The notes: generated by a model not told the origin, from the letters alone. A stretch of 64,000 bases of DNA from Enterobacteriaceae bacterium UBA5654 (GCA_002421005.1 DIJC01000004.1:310001-374000); one strand, 5' to 3'; shown: positions 16,861 to 26,506, numbered from the stretch's first letter. A program made the numbers and translations.

Positions 16861-17379
16861 ATGTCTCTTCGTTACGCCTGTCAGGACGACTGCGCGGCCA
16901 TTGCCGAAATTTATAACCATGCGGTGCTGCATACGGCGGCTATCTGGAACGATAAAACCGTCGATACCGATAACCGCATTGCGTGGTATGAGGCTCGCAA
17001 AATCGCGGGTTATCCGGTGCTGGTGAGCGAGGAAAACGGCGTGGTCACCGGTTACGCCTCGTTCGGCGACTGGCGCGCGTTTGACGGCTTCCGTCTTACG
17101 GTGGAGCATTCGGTCTACGTTCACCCGGATCACCAGGGTAAAGGACTCGGCGAAGCACTGCTGCGTCAGCTGATCGTTGAAGCGCAGCGCCTCGGTAAAC
17201 ATGTCATGATTGCGGGCATTGAGTCGCAAAATCAGGCGTCGTTACATCTGCACGGCAAATTAGGCTTTGTCACCACCGCGCAAATGCCGCAGGTGGGCAT
17301 GAAATTCGGGCGCTGGCTGGATCTGACGTTTATGCAGCTTCAGCTTGACCAGCGCAGCGAGCCGGACGCCCGCGCATGA
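16861..17379 (+). CDS. mnaT: GNAT amino-acid N-acyltransferase MnaT
   Basis: The 172-residue GNAT protein has the acetyl-CoA pyrophosphate loop HPDHQGKGLGEALL (about 86-99) and matches E. coli MnaT (YncA) along its full length. MnaT acetylates methionine analogues such as methionine sulfoximine and sulfone, and phenylalanine, as a detoxification step. The ATG at 16861 has a TTGAGG site 6 bp upstream and gives the same length as E. coli. Its stop overlaps the ydcZ start by 4 bp (ATGA), so the two are translationally coupled. Confidence 0.94.
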   Translation: MSLRYACQDDCAAIAEIYNHAVLHTAAIWNDKTVDTDNRIAWYEARKIAGYPVLVSEENGVVTGYASFGDWRAFDGFRLTVEHSVYVHPDHQGKGLGEALLRQLIVEAQRLGKHVMIAGIESQNQASLHLHGKLGFVTTAQMPQVGMKFGRWLDLTFMQLQLDQRSEPDARA

Positions 17380-17825
17380 ATCAGACCCTTACCCTCGCCT
17401 TTCTGGTTGCGGCGGGCATCGGGCTGGTGGTGCAAAACACCCTGATGGTGCGCATTACCCAGTCCTCCTCCACCATTCTTATCGCCATGCTGCTTAACTC
17501 GCTGGTGGGCATCGTGCTGTTTGTCAGCATTCTGCTGATTAAATACGGCTTTGCTGGCTTTCACGAGCTGGCGGCGAACGTGCGCTGGTGGACGGTGATC
17601 CCCGGCCTGCTGGGGTCGTTTTTTGTTTTCGCCAGTATCAGCGGTTATCAGTATGTCGGCGCGGCGACCACCATTGCGGTACTGGTTGCCAGCCAGCTTA
17701 TCGGCGGTCTGGTGCTGGATATTGTCAGAAGTCACGGTCTGGCGTGGCGGGCGCTGGTTGGCCCGGTATGCGGCGCGGTATTACTGGTGATCGGCGCCTG
17801 GCTGATTGCCAGACGCCAGTTCTGA
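17376..17825 (+). CDS. ydcZ: DMT-like inner-membrane protein YdcZ (DUF606)
   Basis: This 149-residue protein has about five hydrophobic helices and matches E. coli YdcZ closely (TLAFLVAAGIGLVVQNTLMV, LLNSLVGIVLFVSIL, GSFFVFASISGYQ). It belongs to the DUF606 half-size drug/metabolite transporter family, which probably dimerises. The function is unknown. It starts within the stop of mnaT, so a shared role in handling amino-acid analogues is a reasonable guess but no more. Confidence 0.92.
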   Translation: MNQTLTLAFLVAAGIGLVVQNTLMVRITQSSSTILIAMLLNSLVGIVLFVSILLIKYGFAGFHELAANVRWWTVIPGLLGSFFVFASISGYQYVGAATTIAVLVASQLIGGLVLDIVRSHGLAWRALVGPVCGAVLLVIGAWLIARRQF

Positions 17826-17829
17826 AGAC

Positions 17830-18063
17830 TTACAGGATCGTGCCGCCTTTGGTCAACGCTTCGCGGCGCGCTTCCTGCACTTCCTTATGCTGTTGCCCAT
17901 GATGCGCAATGGCGTTACGTAGCCGCTGCTGCTCGGTATAGCGATCTTCACGGCTCAGCTCGCTGTCTTCACTCAGTTCAACCAGCAGCTCGTTCATATG
18001 GCTAATCACGCTTTCCGCAATCGTTGCGGCCACGCGGGCGCGAACGTCATCCAGGTGCGACAT
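17830..18063 (-). CDS. ydcY: Conserved small protein YdcY (DUF2526)
   Basis: The 77-residue soluble, charged, helical protein has the same length as E. coli YdcY and reads MSHLDDVRARVAATI, HMNELLVELSED, ELSREDRYTEQQRLRNAIAHHG, LTKGGTIL. No catalytic motif is seen and the function is unknown. AGGAGG lies ahead of the ATG. It is 17 bp downstream of the DppA-like gene on the same strand, probably cotranscribed here, and convergent with ydcZ with a 4-bp gap. Confidence 0.92.
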   Translation of the reverse strand: MSHLDDVRARVAATIAESVISHMNELLVELSEDSELSREDRYTEQQRLRNAIAHHGQQHKEVQEARREALTKGGTIL

Positions 18064-18080
18064 ACTTCCTCCTTTCGTCT

Positions 18081-19679
18081 TTAGTTCAGTTTCGCTTTTG
18101 AGAAATCACTGCCCATCAGGCTGACACTGTAACCGGTCACGTTGCTGCGGGTGGCATAAAACGTCTTGCCGTTTGCCAGCGCGATCCACGGTGCCTGCTG
18201 ATAGAAAATCTCCTGCGCCTGGCCGTACAATTTCGCGCGGTCGTCCGGCACACTGGTCAGCCGGGCTTTCTGGACCAGATCGTTATAGCCCTTATCGCAC
18301 CAGCGCGCGGCGTTGGAGCCGGTTTTAATACTGTTGCAGCCCAGCAGCACATCGGCAAAGTTATCCGGATCGCCGTTATCGGACATCCAGCCAAACAGCG
18401 CGGTGTCGTGCTCGCCTTTGCGCATCCCGGAGAGGTACTCGCCCCACTCGTAAGAAACGATTTTGGCCTTCACGCCGACTTTCGCCCAGTCGCTCTGGAT
18501 CATCTCCGCAATGCGGCGCGAGTTCGGGTTATAAGGACGCTGTACCGGCATCGACCACAGCGTTGCCTCGAAGCCTTTCTCCAGCCCGGCCTGCTTCAGC
18601 AGATCCTTCGCCTTCTGCACATCGTAGCCATAATCTTTCAGGTCTTTATTGAAGCCCAGCATATTCGGCGGGATCGGCGATTTGGCAACGGTGCCGGACC
18701 CCATAAACACAGCGTTGATAATCGCTTCTTTGTCGGTGGCGTAATTCAACGCCTGACGCACCAGCACGTTATCAAACGGTTTTTTCCCGGTGTTAAACGC
18801 CAGATAGCCGACGTTCAGCGCATCAACGGAGTGCAGCGTCAGATCTTTATTCTTTTTGATGGCATCAAACTGGACCGGCGACGGGGCAGGAATAATCTGG
18901 CACTCGTTGGTTTGCAGTTTCGCCAGTCGCGTTTCCACGTTCGGGGTAATGGAGAAGATCAGGTGCTTCGTCGGCACATCTCCGTCCCAGTAGTTCGGAT
19001 TGGCGATATAACGGATCAGCGAATCGACTTTGTACTGTTGCAGCGCGTAAGGGCCAGTGCCGATCGGCCAGGTATCGACGTTTTCCGGGGTGCCTTTTTT
19101 CAGCATCGCGTCGGCGTATTCAGCGGAAAGAATCGAGGCAAAATCCATTCCCCAGTCGGCAAGAAATGCGGCATTCGGTTCACTGAGGACAAACTGAACG
19201 TGGTAATCATCGATTTTTTTCACGTCGACGATCAGTTTATCCAGCCCCACGTCGTTGAAATATTCGTAATTGCCCTGCGACACATTATGGTACGGATGCT
19301 TAGGGTCTTTCTGACGCATCACCGAAAAAATCACGTCGTCGGCATTAAAATCGCGGGTCGGTTTGAAGAATTTGTTGCTGTTGAATTTAACGCCCTGACG
19401 CAGAGTAAAAGTATAGGTTTTGCCGTCAGGAGAGATTTTCCATTCGGTTGCCAGCGACGGGATCGGCGTATTTTTCTCGCGGTCGAAGTTAATCAGGCGG
19501 TTATACAGCACCTGCGAACTGGCGACGAAGGTCGGGCCGGAGCTGGCGATTTGCGGGTTGAAGGATTCCGGGGACGCTTCGGAACAGTAAATGAGCGTAT
19601 CGTTATTTGCTGCCCACGCCGCGCCTGTCGGTAATAGCGCGCTCAGCGCCAGCGCGAGCAGAGATTTTCCCATTGCCAT
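18081..19679 (-). CDS. Periplasmic peptide-binding protein, SBP family 5 (DppA-like)
   Basis: The 532-residue secreted protein has a signal peptide cleaved near AWA-ANN (residue 24). Family 5 solute-binding signatures follow: TLIYCSEASPESFNPQIASSG, TRDFNADDVIFS, WPIGTGPYALQQY, MPVQRPYNPNSRRIAEMIQ, GDPDNFADVLLGC. It is a paralog of DppA but clearly diverged from it, and from the second copy at 51-52.7 kb. No permease or ATPase genes are adjacent, so it probably feeds an existing dipeptide permease such as DppBCDF. The ligand is unknown. Two in-frame ATGs two codons apart could start it. Confidence 0.88.
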   Translation of the reverse strand: MAMGKSLLALALSALLPTGAAWAANNDTLIYCSEASPESFNPQIASSGPTFVASSQVLYNRLINFDREKNTPIPSLATEWKISPDGKTYTFTLRQGVKFNSNKFFKPTRDFNADDVIFSVMRQKDPKHPYHNVSQGNYEYFNDVGLDKLIVDVKKIDDYHVQFVLSEPNAAFLADWGMDFASILSAEYADAMLKKGTPENVDTWPIGTGPYALQQYKVDSLIRYIANPNYWDGDVPTKHLIFSITPNVETRLAKLQTNECQIIPAPSPVQFDAIKKNKDLTLHSVDALNVGYLAFNTGKKPFDNVLVRQALNYATDKEAIINAVFMGSGTVAKSPIPPNMLGFNKDLKDYGYDVQKAKDLLKQAGLEKGFEATLWSMPVQRPYNPNSRRIAEMIQSDWAKVGVKAKIVSYEWGEYLSGMRKGEHDTALFGWMSDNGDPDNFADVLLGCNSIKTGSNAARWCDKGYNDLVQKARLTSVPDDRAKLYGQAQEIFYQQAPWIALANGKTFYATRSNVTGYSVSLMGSDFSKAKLN

Positions 19680-19940
19680 GGTTATAAGCCTTTCGAATTT
19701 ATTATATGGAGCTTAATAACAGCATAGCGTCCGGCAACTGGCAAATAACAAATCACTATCAGGTTATGCTAAAGCAGTTGTTTTCGCTGTTTTCGTGAGC
19801 TTTTACGGCGACGAAATTTGCAGGTTGCCCGCGCCTGCGCCAATGCCACGAGAATTAAGCCATTTTAGCCTCTCTTCCACCGTTTATTCTGCCGCACGTT
19901 GCGTAAAGTAGAGGCGTGAAGAAGTCTATGAGATGAGAAC

Positions 19941-21212
19941 GTGGCAAAAACTCTTTTACGCAGTGGCGATTTGGACGATTTTCAGGCGGTTGGCGGCGGC
20001 GGACAGGCGGTATTTGATTCAGCGCTGCAAATTCGTGAAACCCTGCGCCTGCGCAAACAGCAGGCGCTGGTGGAATGCCTGGCGATCCCGCAGGTCAATG
20101 ATGACGGCGACCGGGTGAACTGGTATTCGCCGATTGAAGGCCAGCCGGTTGCCTGGAAAGCCGCGGAAGAGGAAACCCGCCGTCGCGCCCTGCGCTACCT
20201 TGAAACCACCCTTGACGGGGCCGCGACGCTCAGCCGCAAAAGCCTGCAATCCGGGAAAACCGCCCAGCAACTGTTTGGCTCTCTGCTGGAAAAAGCGCTG
20301 CAATTTCCCGGGGAAAACCATCTTTATCTGGTCAACGGTAAACCGGTGATCACCTTCTGGGGCTTCGTCAATCTCAACGAAAGCGCCCGCGACGATGTGC
20401 TTGATTGTCTGCGCCACGAAGAAATCCCGGAGCCGGTGATCCTGCCGCTGCCGATGGAAGAGGACGCGCCGCCGATGGACGTCAGCTTCAGCCAGGCCGA
20501 CGAACCGCTCTACACCCCGCCGCCGCTACCCCTGGTTGCCGAACCGGAACCCGCAGCCCCGGAACAGCCTGCCGTCGTGCCGCCCGCGCCCGCCGCCAGA
20601 GCACCGCGTCGTTTCCCGCTGTGGACGTTATCCATCGCCGCCGTGCTGGTTGCCGTGGTCGCCACACCGTTCTTTTTGCCAAAGCCCGCGCCGGAGGTTG
20701 CTGAACCGGTGGCGCAGACCGCCACGCCGCGCGCCCCGTTACCGGACATCAGCGCCGCGTTGCCGCTGCATCAGGCTGACGTGATTAAACCTGCCGTTAA
20801 AGCCCCGCTGGTGATTGCCGCCATCCCGAAAGAGTCGCTGGTGATGGACGCCGGGCAGGTAAAAGCCGGGCTGACCCGTTTTCTTAACGGTAACTGGCAG
20901 GTACAGATGGCCATTCAGGACCCGGCGACCGGCAAAGCGCCGTCGCTGCGGTTTCAGATCCAGAACAATAAAGGCACCGCCCGACTGGTGCACGGCGACA
21001 GCGTGGTATGCCGGGCGGACATTTTCTCCGGCCTGCATCAGAGCGGCGAGCTGATGATCAAAAGCCGGGGCCACGCGCGCTGTAGCGACGGCTCCCGCTA
21101 TCCGATGCCGGAAATCACCTGCAAAGCGGGGGCCAGCGACGTTGCCGAGTGCCTCGCCCGCTTTGACGCGAACCAAATCGTCCCGCTGACGTTTCGAAAA
21201 ATAGGTGCCTGA
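19941..21212 (+). CDS. srfA: SrfA: membrane-anchored first subunit of the SrfABC complex
   Basis: The 423-residue protein has three parts: a cytoplasmic N-terminal region (1-160), a Pro/Glu-rich linker (about 163-222, PPPLPLVAEPEPAAPEQPAV), one transmembrane helix (about 226-246), and a periplasmic C-terminal domain (about 265-423) with four clustered cysteines that may pair. It is the Salmonella SsrB-regulated factor SrfA family. The start is GTG at 19941 with only a weak GAGATGAG ahead. It is followed by srfB and srfC in a tightly overlapping operon. Its role is unresolved; the topology suggests it anchors the other two at the envelope. Confidence 0.82.
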   Translation: MAKTLLRSGDLDDFQAVGGGGQAVFDSALQIRETLRLRKQQALVECLAIPQVNDDGDRVNWYSPIEGQPVAWKAAEEETRRRALRYLETTLDGAATLSRKSLQSGKTAQQLFGSLLEKALQFPGENHLYLVNGKPVITFWGFVNLNESARDDVLDCLRHEEIPEPVILPLPMEEDAPPMDVSFSQADEPLYTPPPLPLVAEPEPAAPEQPAVVPPAPAARAPRRFPLWTLSIAAVLVAVVATPFFLPKPAPEVAEPVAQTATPRAPLPDISAALPLHQADVIKPAVKAPLVIAAIPKESLVMDAGQVKAGLTRFLNGNWQVQMAIQDPATGKAPSLRFQIQNNKGTARLVHGDSVVCRADIFSGLHQSGELMIKSRGHARCSDGSRYPMPEITCKAGASDVAECLARFDANQIVPLTFRKIGA

Positions 21213-21216
21213 TCCC

Positions 21217-24186
21217 ATGCTGGTAAATCTCTGCGATTACAAACAGAGCGTCACGTTAATCGCCAACAGTGGCGTACAGTTTCTTGATTTTGGTCTGACG
21301 CCGCAGGACACCCTGCAAAGCGGGCGCTTCGTGCGCAAAACGGCCAACGGCCCGCTGCTGCGTCTGGATTATGACGTGGTGCACAACCGTTACACGCTGC
21401 CCGGTCGCGATGGCGCGCAGCCGGAAGTGGTCAAGCCGGAAAGCACTCTGCCGCTGACGCAGTCGCTGGCCCTGCTGGACGGCGTCTGGCTGCCGCTGCC
21501 CTTTTTACGTTTTAATCCGCCGCGCACTTTCGTTGAAGGCCCGGACAACTGGGGCCGGATGCAAATTCGCGCCCTCGGCGAGCCGGACAGTTCCGGTAAT
21601 ACCCACCGCATCACTCTGGCGCTGGATACCCAAATCAGCGAGCATTCGCCCGCTGCGCTGGCCCCCGTGGAAAACGATCTGCTCAACGGCACCCGCTTTG
21701 CGCTGGCGTGGCGCGATGACGAACTGGCGGATTTTCTCGACCAGACGTGGATTGACGGCTGGCTGCGCGAAGTATTCACCCACTATGTCACCCGCCATGA
21801 AAAACGCAGCGAGCAGGCTGTCACCCAGGCGCTGCGCAGCTTCGAATATCAGGGACACTGGCTGAACCTGCTGGCGCTGCTTGGCGAGCAGCTAAGCGTG
21901 CCGGAAGTCAAGCTGGTGACAGCCACCCTCAGCACCCCGGCGATCCCGGTGGATTTGATCCTCGACGTCGGCAATACCCATACCTGCGGGGTGATTATCG
22001 AAGATCACGGCGATGCCAACGACGGCCTGCGCCAGACGGCGGAGCTTCAGGTGCGCTCCTTAAGCGAGCCGCAATTTCTTAACGAGCCGCTGTTTACCAG
22101 TCGGCTGGAGTTTTCCGAAGCGCGCTTTGGCAAGCAGCACTTTTCGGTTGAAAGCGGGCGTGAGGACGCGTTCGTCTGGCCGTCGATTGTTCGCGTCGGT
22201 GATGAAGCGCGCAAGCTGGCGATGCAGCGGCTGGGCACCGAAGGCAACAGTGGCATCTCCAGTCCGCGCCGCTATCTGTGGGATGAATCGCCGGTACTTC
22301 AGGACTGGCGCTTCAGCCAGATGAACGCCAAAACCCAGCGCGAGCCGCTGGCGACCGCCTTCCCGCTGATGAATCTGATGAACGATGATGGTCAGCCGCT
22401 GTTTACTCTGCCGCAGGACGAGCGCCTGCCGGTGTTTTCGCCGCAGTACAGCCGCAGCACCCTGATGACGCATATGCTGTGTGAGCTACTGGCGCAGGCG
22501 CTGGGGCAAATCAACAGCGCGGCAACCCGCCTGCGGCTGGGCTTCCCCGCTTCACCGCGCCAGCTACGCACCATTATTCTCACCCTGCCGTCGGCGATGC
22601 CGAAGCAGGAGCGGGAAATTTTCCGCCGCCGGATGTTTGAAGCCATCGCCCTGGTGTGGAAAGCGATGGGCTGGCATCCGCAGGATGAAGATTTTGTCAG
22701 CCAGAAACAGCAGGATAAAAGCCGCGTGCCGGTTCCGGCAATCCAGATGGAATGGGACGAAGCCAGCTGTGGGCAACTGGTATGGCTGTACAACGAAGCG
22801 ATTTCCCATTACGGCGGGCAGACCGAAACCTTTTTTGCCTCCCGCGCCAGACCTGACCGTGCTCACGCTGACCAGCGGGCGCTGCGGGTCGCATCCATTG
22901 ATATTGGCGGCGGCACCACCGATATGGCGATCACCCATTATCAGCTTGATGACGGTACCGGCAGCAATGTCAAAATCACCCCGCAATTGCTGTTTCGCGA
23001 AGGCTTTAAGGTCGCGGGCGATGACGTACTGCTGGATATTATTCAGCGCTACATTCTGCCCGCCCTGCAAACCGCGCTGCAAAAATCGGGGATGATCGAC
23101 GCCGCCGCGCTGATGGCAACGCTGTTTGGCGACTCCGGGCGCATCGACACCCAGGCGGTATTGCGCCAGCAAACCACTCTGCAACTGTTTATGCCGGTAG
23201 GCCATGCCATTCTGTCGGCGTGGGAGCAGAGCGATATCCACGATCCGTTGGCCGGACTGGACGCCACGTTTGGCGAACTGCTGGATCAACCGCCGGGTCG
23301 TAACGTCATGAATTATCTCACCCAGGCGATTGAGCACGCGCTGCCCGCCGGATCGCCGGAGTTCGATATTCTGGCGGTGCCGATCGAGGTGAATTTCCGT
23401 GCGCTACAGCGGGCGATGCTGGCGGGTGAGTTTACCCTGAGCGCCCCGCTGCACGCGGTCTGCGAAGCGATTTCGCACTATACCTGCGACGTGTTGCTGA
23501 TCACCGGGCGTCCGGGCTGTCTGCCCGGCGTACAGGCGCTGATCCGCCATCTTCAGCCCGTGCCGGTTAACCGGATGGTGTGGCTGGATCGCTATCCGGT
23601 TCACGAATGGTATCCGTTCAGCCAGCAGGGACGGATTGGCAACCCCAAATCCACCGCTGCCGTCGGCGCGATGCTCTGTAGTCTGGCGCTGGATCTGCGC
23701 CTGCCGCGCTTTAACTTTAAGGCGGCGGATATCGGCGCGTATTCGACGGTCCGCTACCTGGGCGTGCTGGACAACACCGTCAATACCCTGCGCGATGAAA
23801 ACGTCTGGTATCACGATATCGATCTGGATAAAGGCGGCAGCAAGCTGGATGCCCGTCTGCATTTCCCGCTGCGCGGCAATGTCACTCTCGGCTTCCGCCA
23901 ACTGGCAAATGCCCGCTGGCCCGCCACGCCGCTGTACACGCTGAGCATTAATTCGCCGGAACTGGCGAAAGCCATCGCCGGTGACGGGGTGCTGAATGTG
24001 CGTCTGCAACTGACCGGCGGCAGTAAAACGCAGGGGCCGGAAGCGTTTATCCTCAGCGATGCCTGGCTTCAGGACGGCACCCCGGTTGCCGCCGATGCGC
24101 TGACCCTGAAACTGAATACCCTGGCCGACCGCCGTCACAGCGGCAGCCACTACTGGATTGATAGCGGGAGCATTTACCTCAAATGA
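21217..24186 (+). CDS. srfB: SrfB: large actin/Hsp70-fold (ASKHA) ATPase-like protein
   Basis: The protein is 989 residues from the ATG at 21217; an in-frame GTG at 21205 overlapping srfA would add four. It is the SrfB family. A split actin-like ATPase core is visible: the phosphate-1 loop LDVGNTHTCGV near residue 250 and the phosphate-2 loop SIDIGGGTTDMA at residue 562, with a later adenosine-like region LITGRPGCLPGVQALI near 765. It therefore resembles a chaperone or filament ATPase rather than a toxin in the usual sense. It lies between srfA (overlap or 4-bp gap) and srfC (4-bp ATGA overlap). Confidence 0.85.
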   Translation: MLVNLCDYKQSVTLIANSGVQFLDFGLTPQDTLQSGRFVRKTANGPLLRLDYDVVHNRYTLPGRDGAQPEVVKPESTLPLTQSLALLDGVWLPLPFLRFNPPRTFVEGPDNWGRMQIRALGEPDSSGNTHRITLALDTQISEHSPAALAPVENDLLNGTRFALAWRDDELADFLDQTWIDGWLREVFTHYVTRHEKRSEQAVTQALRSFEYQGHWLNLLALLGEQLSVPEVKLVTATLSTPAIPVDLILDVGNTHTCGVIIEDHGDANDGLRQTAELQVRSLSEPQFLNEPLFTSRLEFSEARFGKQHFSVESGREDAFVWPSIVRVGDEARKLAMQRLGTEGNSGISSPRRYLWDESPVLQDWRFSQMNAKTQREPLATAFPLMNLMNDDGQPLFTLPQDERLPVFSPQYSRSTLMTHMLCELLAQALGQINSAATRLRLGFPASPRQLRTIILTLPSAMPKQEREIFRRRMFEAIALVWKAMGWHPQDEDFVSQKQQDKSRVPVPAIQMEWDEASCGQLVWLYNEAISHYGGQTETFFASRARPDRAHADQRALRVASIDIGGGTTDMAITHYQLDDGTGSNVKITPQLLFREGFKVAGDDVLLDIIQRYILPALQTALQKSGMIDAAALMATLFGDSGRIDTQAVLRQQTTLQLFMPVGHAILSAWEQSDIHDPLAGLDATFGELLDQPPGRNVMNYLTQAIEHALPAGSPEFDILAVPIEVNFRALQRAMLAGEFTLSAPLHAVCEAISHYTCDVLLITGRPGCLPGVQALIRHLQPVPVNRMVWLDRYPVHEWYPFSQQGRIGNPKSTAAVGAMLCSLALDLRLPRFNFKAADIGAYSTVRYLGVLDNTVNTLRDENVWYHDIDLDKGGSKLDARLHFPLRGNVTLGFRQLANARWPATPLYTLSINSPELAKAIAGDGVLNVRLQLTGGSKTQGPEAFILSDAWLQDGTPVAADALTLKLNTLADRRHSGSHYWIDSGSIYLK

Positions 24187-26303
24187 ATCACTTAACGTCA
24201 GTGAGTGCGTGGATCGAAGAGGCCCGCAAGCGCAGCCCGATGCTGGATAACGATGCCGATGCCCTGCTGGCAGGCATCGCGTCGCTGATGGCGCAATCCC
24301 GCGCGCTGGCGCAGACGCAAAACGCGCAGGCCAGCATCGGTCTGTACGGTCAGTCACAGGCCGCGAAGGCGTATCTGCTTTCGGCGCTGGGCCGCGATAA
24401 CGGGCGTTTGTCCGTCCCGGTCGGCAGTAAAACCCTCGACTGGTTTACCCATATCAATCCGGGGCATCAGGCAACGCGGATGGCGCTGCGTTTCAGTCCA
24501 GGTGCTGCCATACCGGACGATGATTTTCCGCTGCGCCTGCGGCTGATCTCAGAAGCGGAACTGGTGCAGCTTTTTATTGCTCACGCCCGGGCGCAGGGGG
24601 ATTTACGGGCGGTGGATCGCCCGGTTATCGAAGCGCGTCTTCACGCCTGGAAAGCGCTGCGCCAGCCGCAAAGCGTGCCGGGGCTGGACGCCGCTGACGT
24701 TGCGGCAATCGCCCGCTTCTGGCGCAGTCAGGTTCCGGCTGCCCGACAGCACATTGATGATTCGCTGTGGTATCAGTTCGCCCATCTGCTGCCGTCGCTG
24801 GATCTAAGCGCCCGAGCCAGCGCCTGGTCGCTGCTGTGGGGCGAACAGCAGGAGCTGACGCATCAGTGGCTGGCGCTGGCGCACGTTCTGCATCTGACGG
24901 GGCATGCCCGCGAACTGGCGGCACCGCTGAGTTTACTGGTCGATCAGTTTGCCCTGCCCGCCGACGGATTTTTGACCGTGGACAGCGCCTGTGCCGATGA
25001 GGTCGTGGTGCATCCGTGGGCGGACAATCAACTACGCAATGCGATTAGCCTGCCGGTCGATACGCTGTCGCTGCTGACCTGCGAGCTGATCCTGCCGCTG
25101 GAAAGCGGCGCGCTGGAGAGTGTGGATATTCTTGATATTCCTGCTTCTGCCGCGTCTTCTCATCCGGCACTGTGGCAGAGCAAATGCGGCTGGCTGCTCG
25201 ATCGCTACCGTCAGCATCTGGAGCCTGACGTGCTGGTGATATGTAACGCCACCCGTGAGCGCGCGCAAACGCCGGTGATGGCGAAAGCGCTGCGTCAGTG
25301 GGTTGATGAAACCCAGCCGGAACAGGAAAGCGCGCTGCCCGGTCTGGTGTGGGCGATTACCCCGCAGGACGATCGTTTTAGCCACAAGCGCAATCTGGAT
25401 GAAGCGGTCCAGCAGTTGCTGGGTAATCCGGGCCAGCGCTGGGGAACACTTCAGGCGCTGGATAGCGGGAGCGTGCAGCGCCTGCGGGAATGGCTGGCGC
25501 AGGCCACCGCCCCCGCGCTGCGTGCGGCCCGACTGGAGAAACTGGATCAGCGATATCAGCAGCGGCTCAACGAGCTGATGCGCCCCTGTCTGCAACCGGA
25601 GGAAAACGCCGAGGCGATGGTCAGAGAGTTACAGCTTCATGCCGCCGCCCACGGTGAATTACTGGACGGGATGCTGCCGGATCTGAGTCTGTTCGAGGCC
25701 ATCTGGCAGGCACCGACGCCGCGGGAGGAGAAAGTGACCGGCCTGTTCGATCAGGGTATCGATCTCTTTTCCCGCCCGGATGAACAGGCCGATGCGCAGA
25801 GTCCGTCCCGCAACGTCGGCCATCTGGCCCATGCGATGTGGGTAAAACATCTGCGCCAGTGGAGCCGCCGCCCGGAAAACGCCCGGCGTTTTGGCCTCAG
25901 CGGGCTTATCCTGCAACAACTGGCGGAATGCCTGATCGTCACCAGCTACCGACTGGATTTGCCCGCCCGCTTACAGGCAGAAACGTTACAGGGTCACGTC
26001 TGTGCCGCCCGCTTGCAAACGCTTATCGGCAATTTTATTGCCTGGCTTGGCTACAGCGATGTGCCGCCGCCGCAACGCCCGGCCAGCCGCATCGCCGGAG
26101 GCAGCGCGGTGTTTGCCGGGGGCGAAATCCCTGGCAGTGCGCGGTTGAATCAGTTGCCGGAGCAGCCGGTACACGCCGCCACCCGCTATGTGTATGACTG
26201 GCTGGTTGCGCTGTATACCCGCGCCACGGAAAATAAAGGCTATCAGCCTGCGCAGGCGCTTTCTGCCATGGACCGTCAGCAATTACGTGAATGGCTTAAC
26301 TAA
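24183..26303 (+). CDS. srfC: SrfC: degenerate P-loop (dynamin-like) effector-family protein
   Basis: The 706-residue SrfC-family protein has near its N-terminus IGLYGQSQAAKAYLLSAL (residues 52-69), a Walker A position (GxxxxGKS/T) in which Gly and Ser/Thr are both Ala while Lys62 is kept. Later VDILDIPAS (about 312-320) stands where dynamin-like GTPases have DxPG, and VLVICNATRERA (about 352) where NKxD would be. A long helical C-terminal half follows. These suggest a GTPase fold that has lost ordinary nucleotide hydrolysis; that is inference. Start overlaps srfB by 4 bp, so SrfABC are probably made in fixed ratio. Confidence 0.82.
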   Translation: MNHLTSVSAWIEEARKRSPMLDNDADALLAGIASLMAQSRALAQTQNAQASIGLYGQSQAAKAYLLSALGRDNGRLSVPVGSKTLDWFTHINPGHQATRMALRFSPGAAIPDDDFPLRLRLISEAELVQLFIAHARAQGDLRAVDRPVIEARLHAWKALRQPQSVPGLDAADVAAIARFWRSQVPAARQHIDDSLWYQFAHLLPSLDLSARASAWSLLWGEQQELTHQWLALAHVLHLTGHARELAAPLSLLVDQFALPADGFLTVDSACADEVVVHPWADNQLRNAISLPVDTLSLLTCELILPLESGALESVDILDIPASAASSHPALWQSKCGWLLDRYRQHLEPDVLVICNATRERAQTPVMAKALRQWVDETQPEQESALPGLVWAITPQDDRFSHKRNLDEAVQQLLGNPGQRWGTLQALDSGSVQRLREWLAQATAPALRAARLEKLDQRYQQRLNELMRPCLQPEENAEAMVRELQLHAAAHGELLDGMLPDLSLFEAIWQAPTPREEKVTGLFDQGIDLFSRPDEQADAQSPSRNVGHLAHAMWVKHLRQWSRRPENARRFGLSGLILQQLAECLIVTSYRLDLPARLQAETLQGHVCAARLQTLIGNFIAWLGYSDVPPPQRPASRIAGGSAVFAGGEIPGSARLNQLPEQPVHAATRYVYDWLVALYTRATENKGYQPAQALSAMDRQQLREWLN

Positions 26304-26307
26304 TCCG

Positions 26308-26328
26308 GCCCGGCGAAGGCTGCCGGGC
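26308..26328. terminator. Inverted repeat between convergent srfC and ortT
   Basis: GCCCGGC pairs with GCCGGGC around a 7-base loop, 4 bp past the srfC stop and 4 bp from the ortT stop. There is no T run, so it is a transcript-end stem rather than a classic terminator. Confidence 0.5.
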
Positions 26329-26332
26329 GGTA

Positions 26333-26506
26333 TCAGAAAAGCGACAGCAGCAGTGCCAGCGGAAAGCTGAACGGCCAGGTTGCCCCAACCAGCAGCGCCG
26401 CCAGCAGGCGAACGCGACGGCTTTCTTTGGTCAGAAACCAGGTAATCAGCGCGCAAATCGCGCCCATCACCGCGTAAAAAACCAGCATTTTTTGGTAAAA
26501 CGTCAT
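26333..26506 (-). CDS. ortT: OrtT orphan membrane toxin (YdcX, GhoT-like)
   Basis: The 57-residue two-helix membrane peptide reads MTFYQKMLVFYAVMGAI, WFLTKESRRVRLLAALLVG, ATWPFSFPLALLLSLF. It aligns over its full length with E. coli OrtT. OrtT is a GhoT-family inner-membrane toxin without a cognate antitoxin, reported to lower growth when tetrahydrofolate is depleted. GGAGGA lies ahead of the ATG. It is convergent with srfC. A consensus FNR site 51 bp upstream of the start lies between it and yncL. Confidence 0.9.
   Translation of the reverse strand: MTFYQKMLVFYAVMGAICALITWFLTKESRRVRLLAALLVGATWPFSFPLALLLSLF

Noticed and set aside
18408..19634. A 408-codon plus-strand frame opposite the DppA-like gene
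   Set aside because: Antisense shadow; the minus strand carries a clear signal peptide and SBP family 5 motifs.
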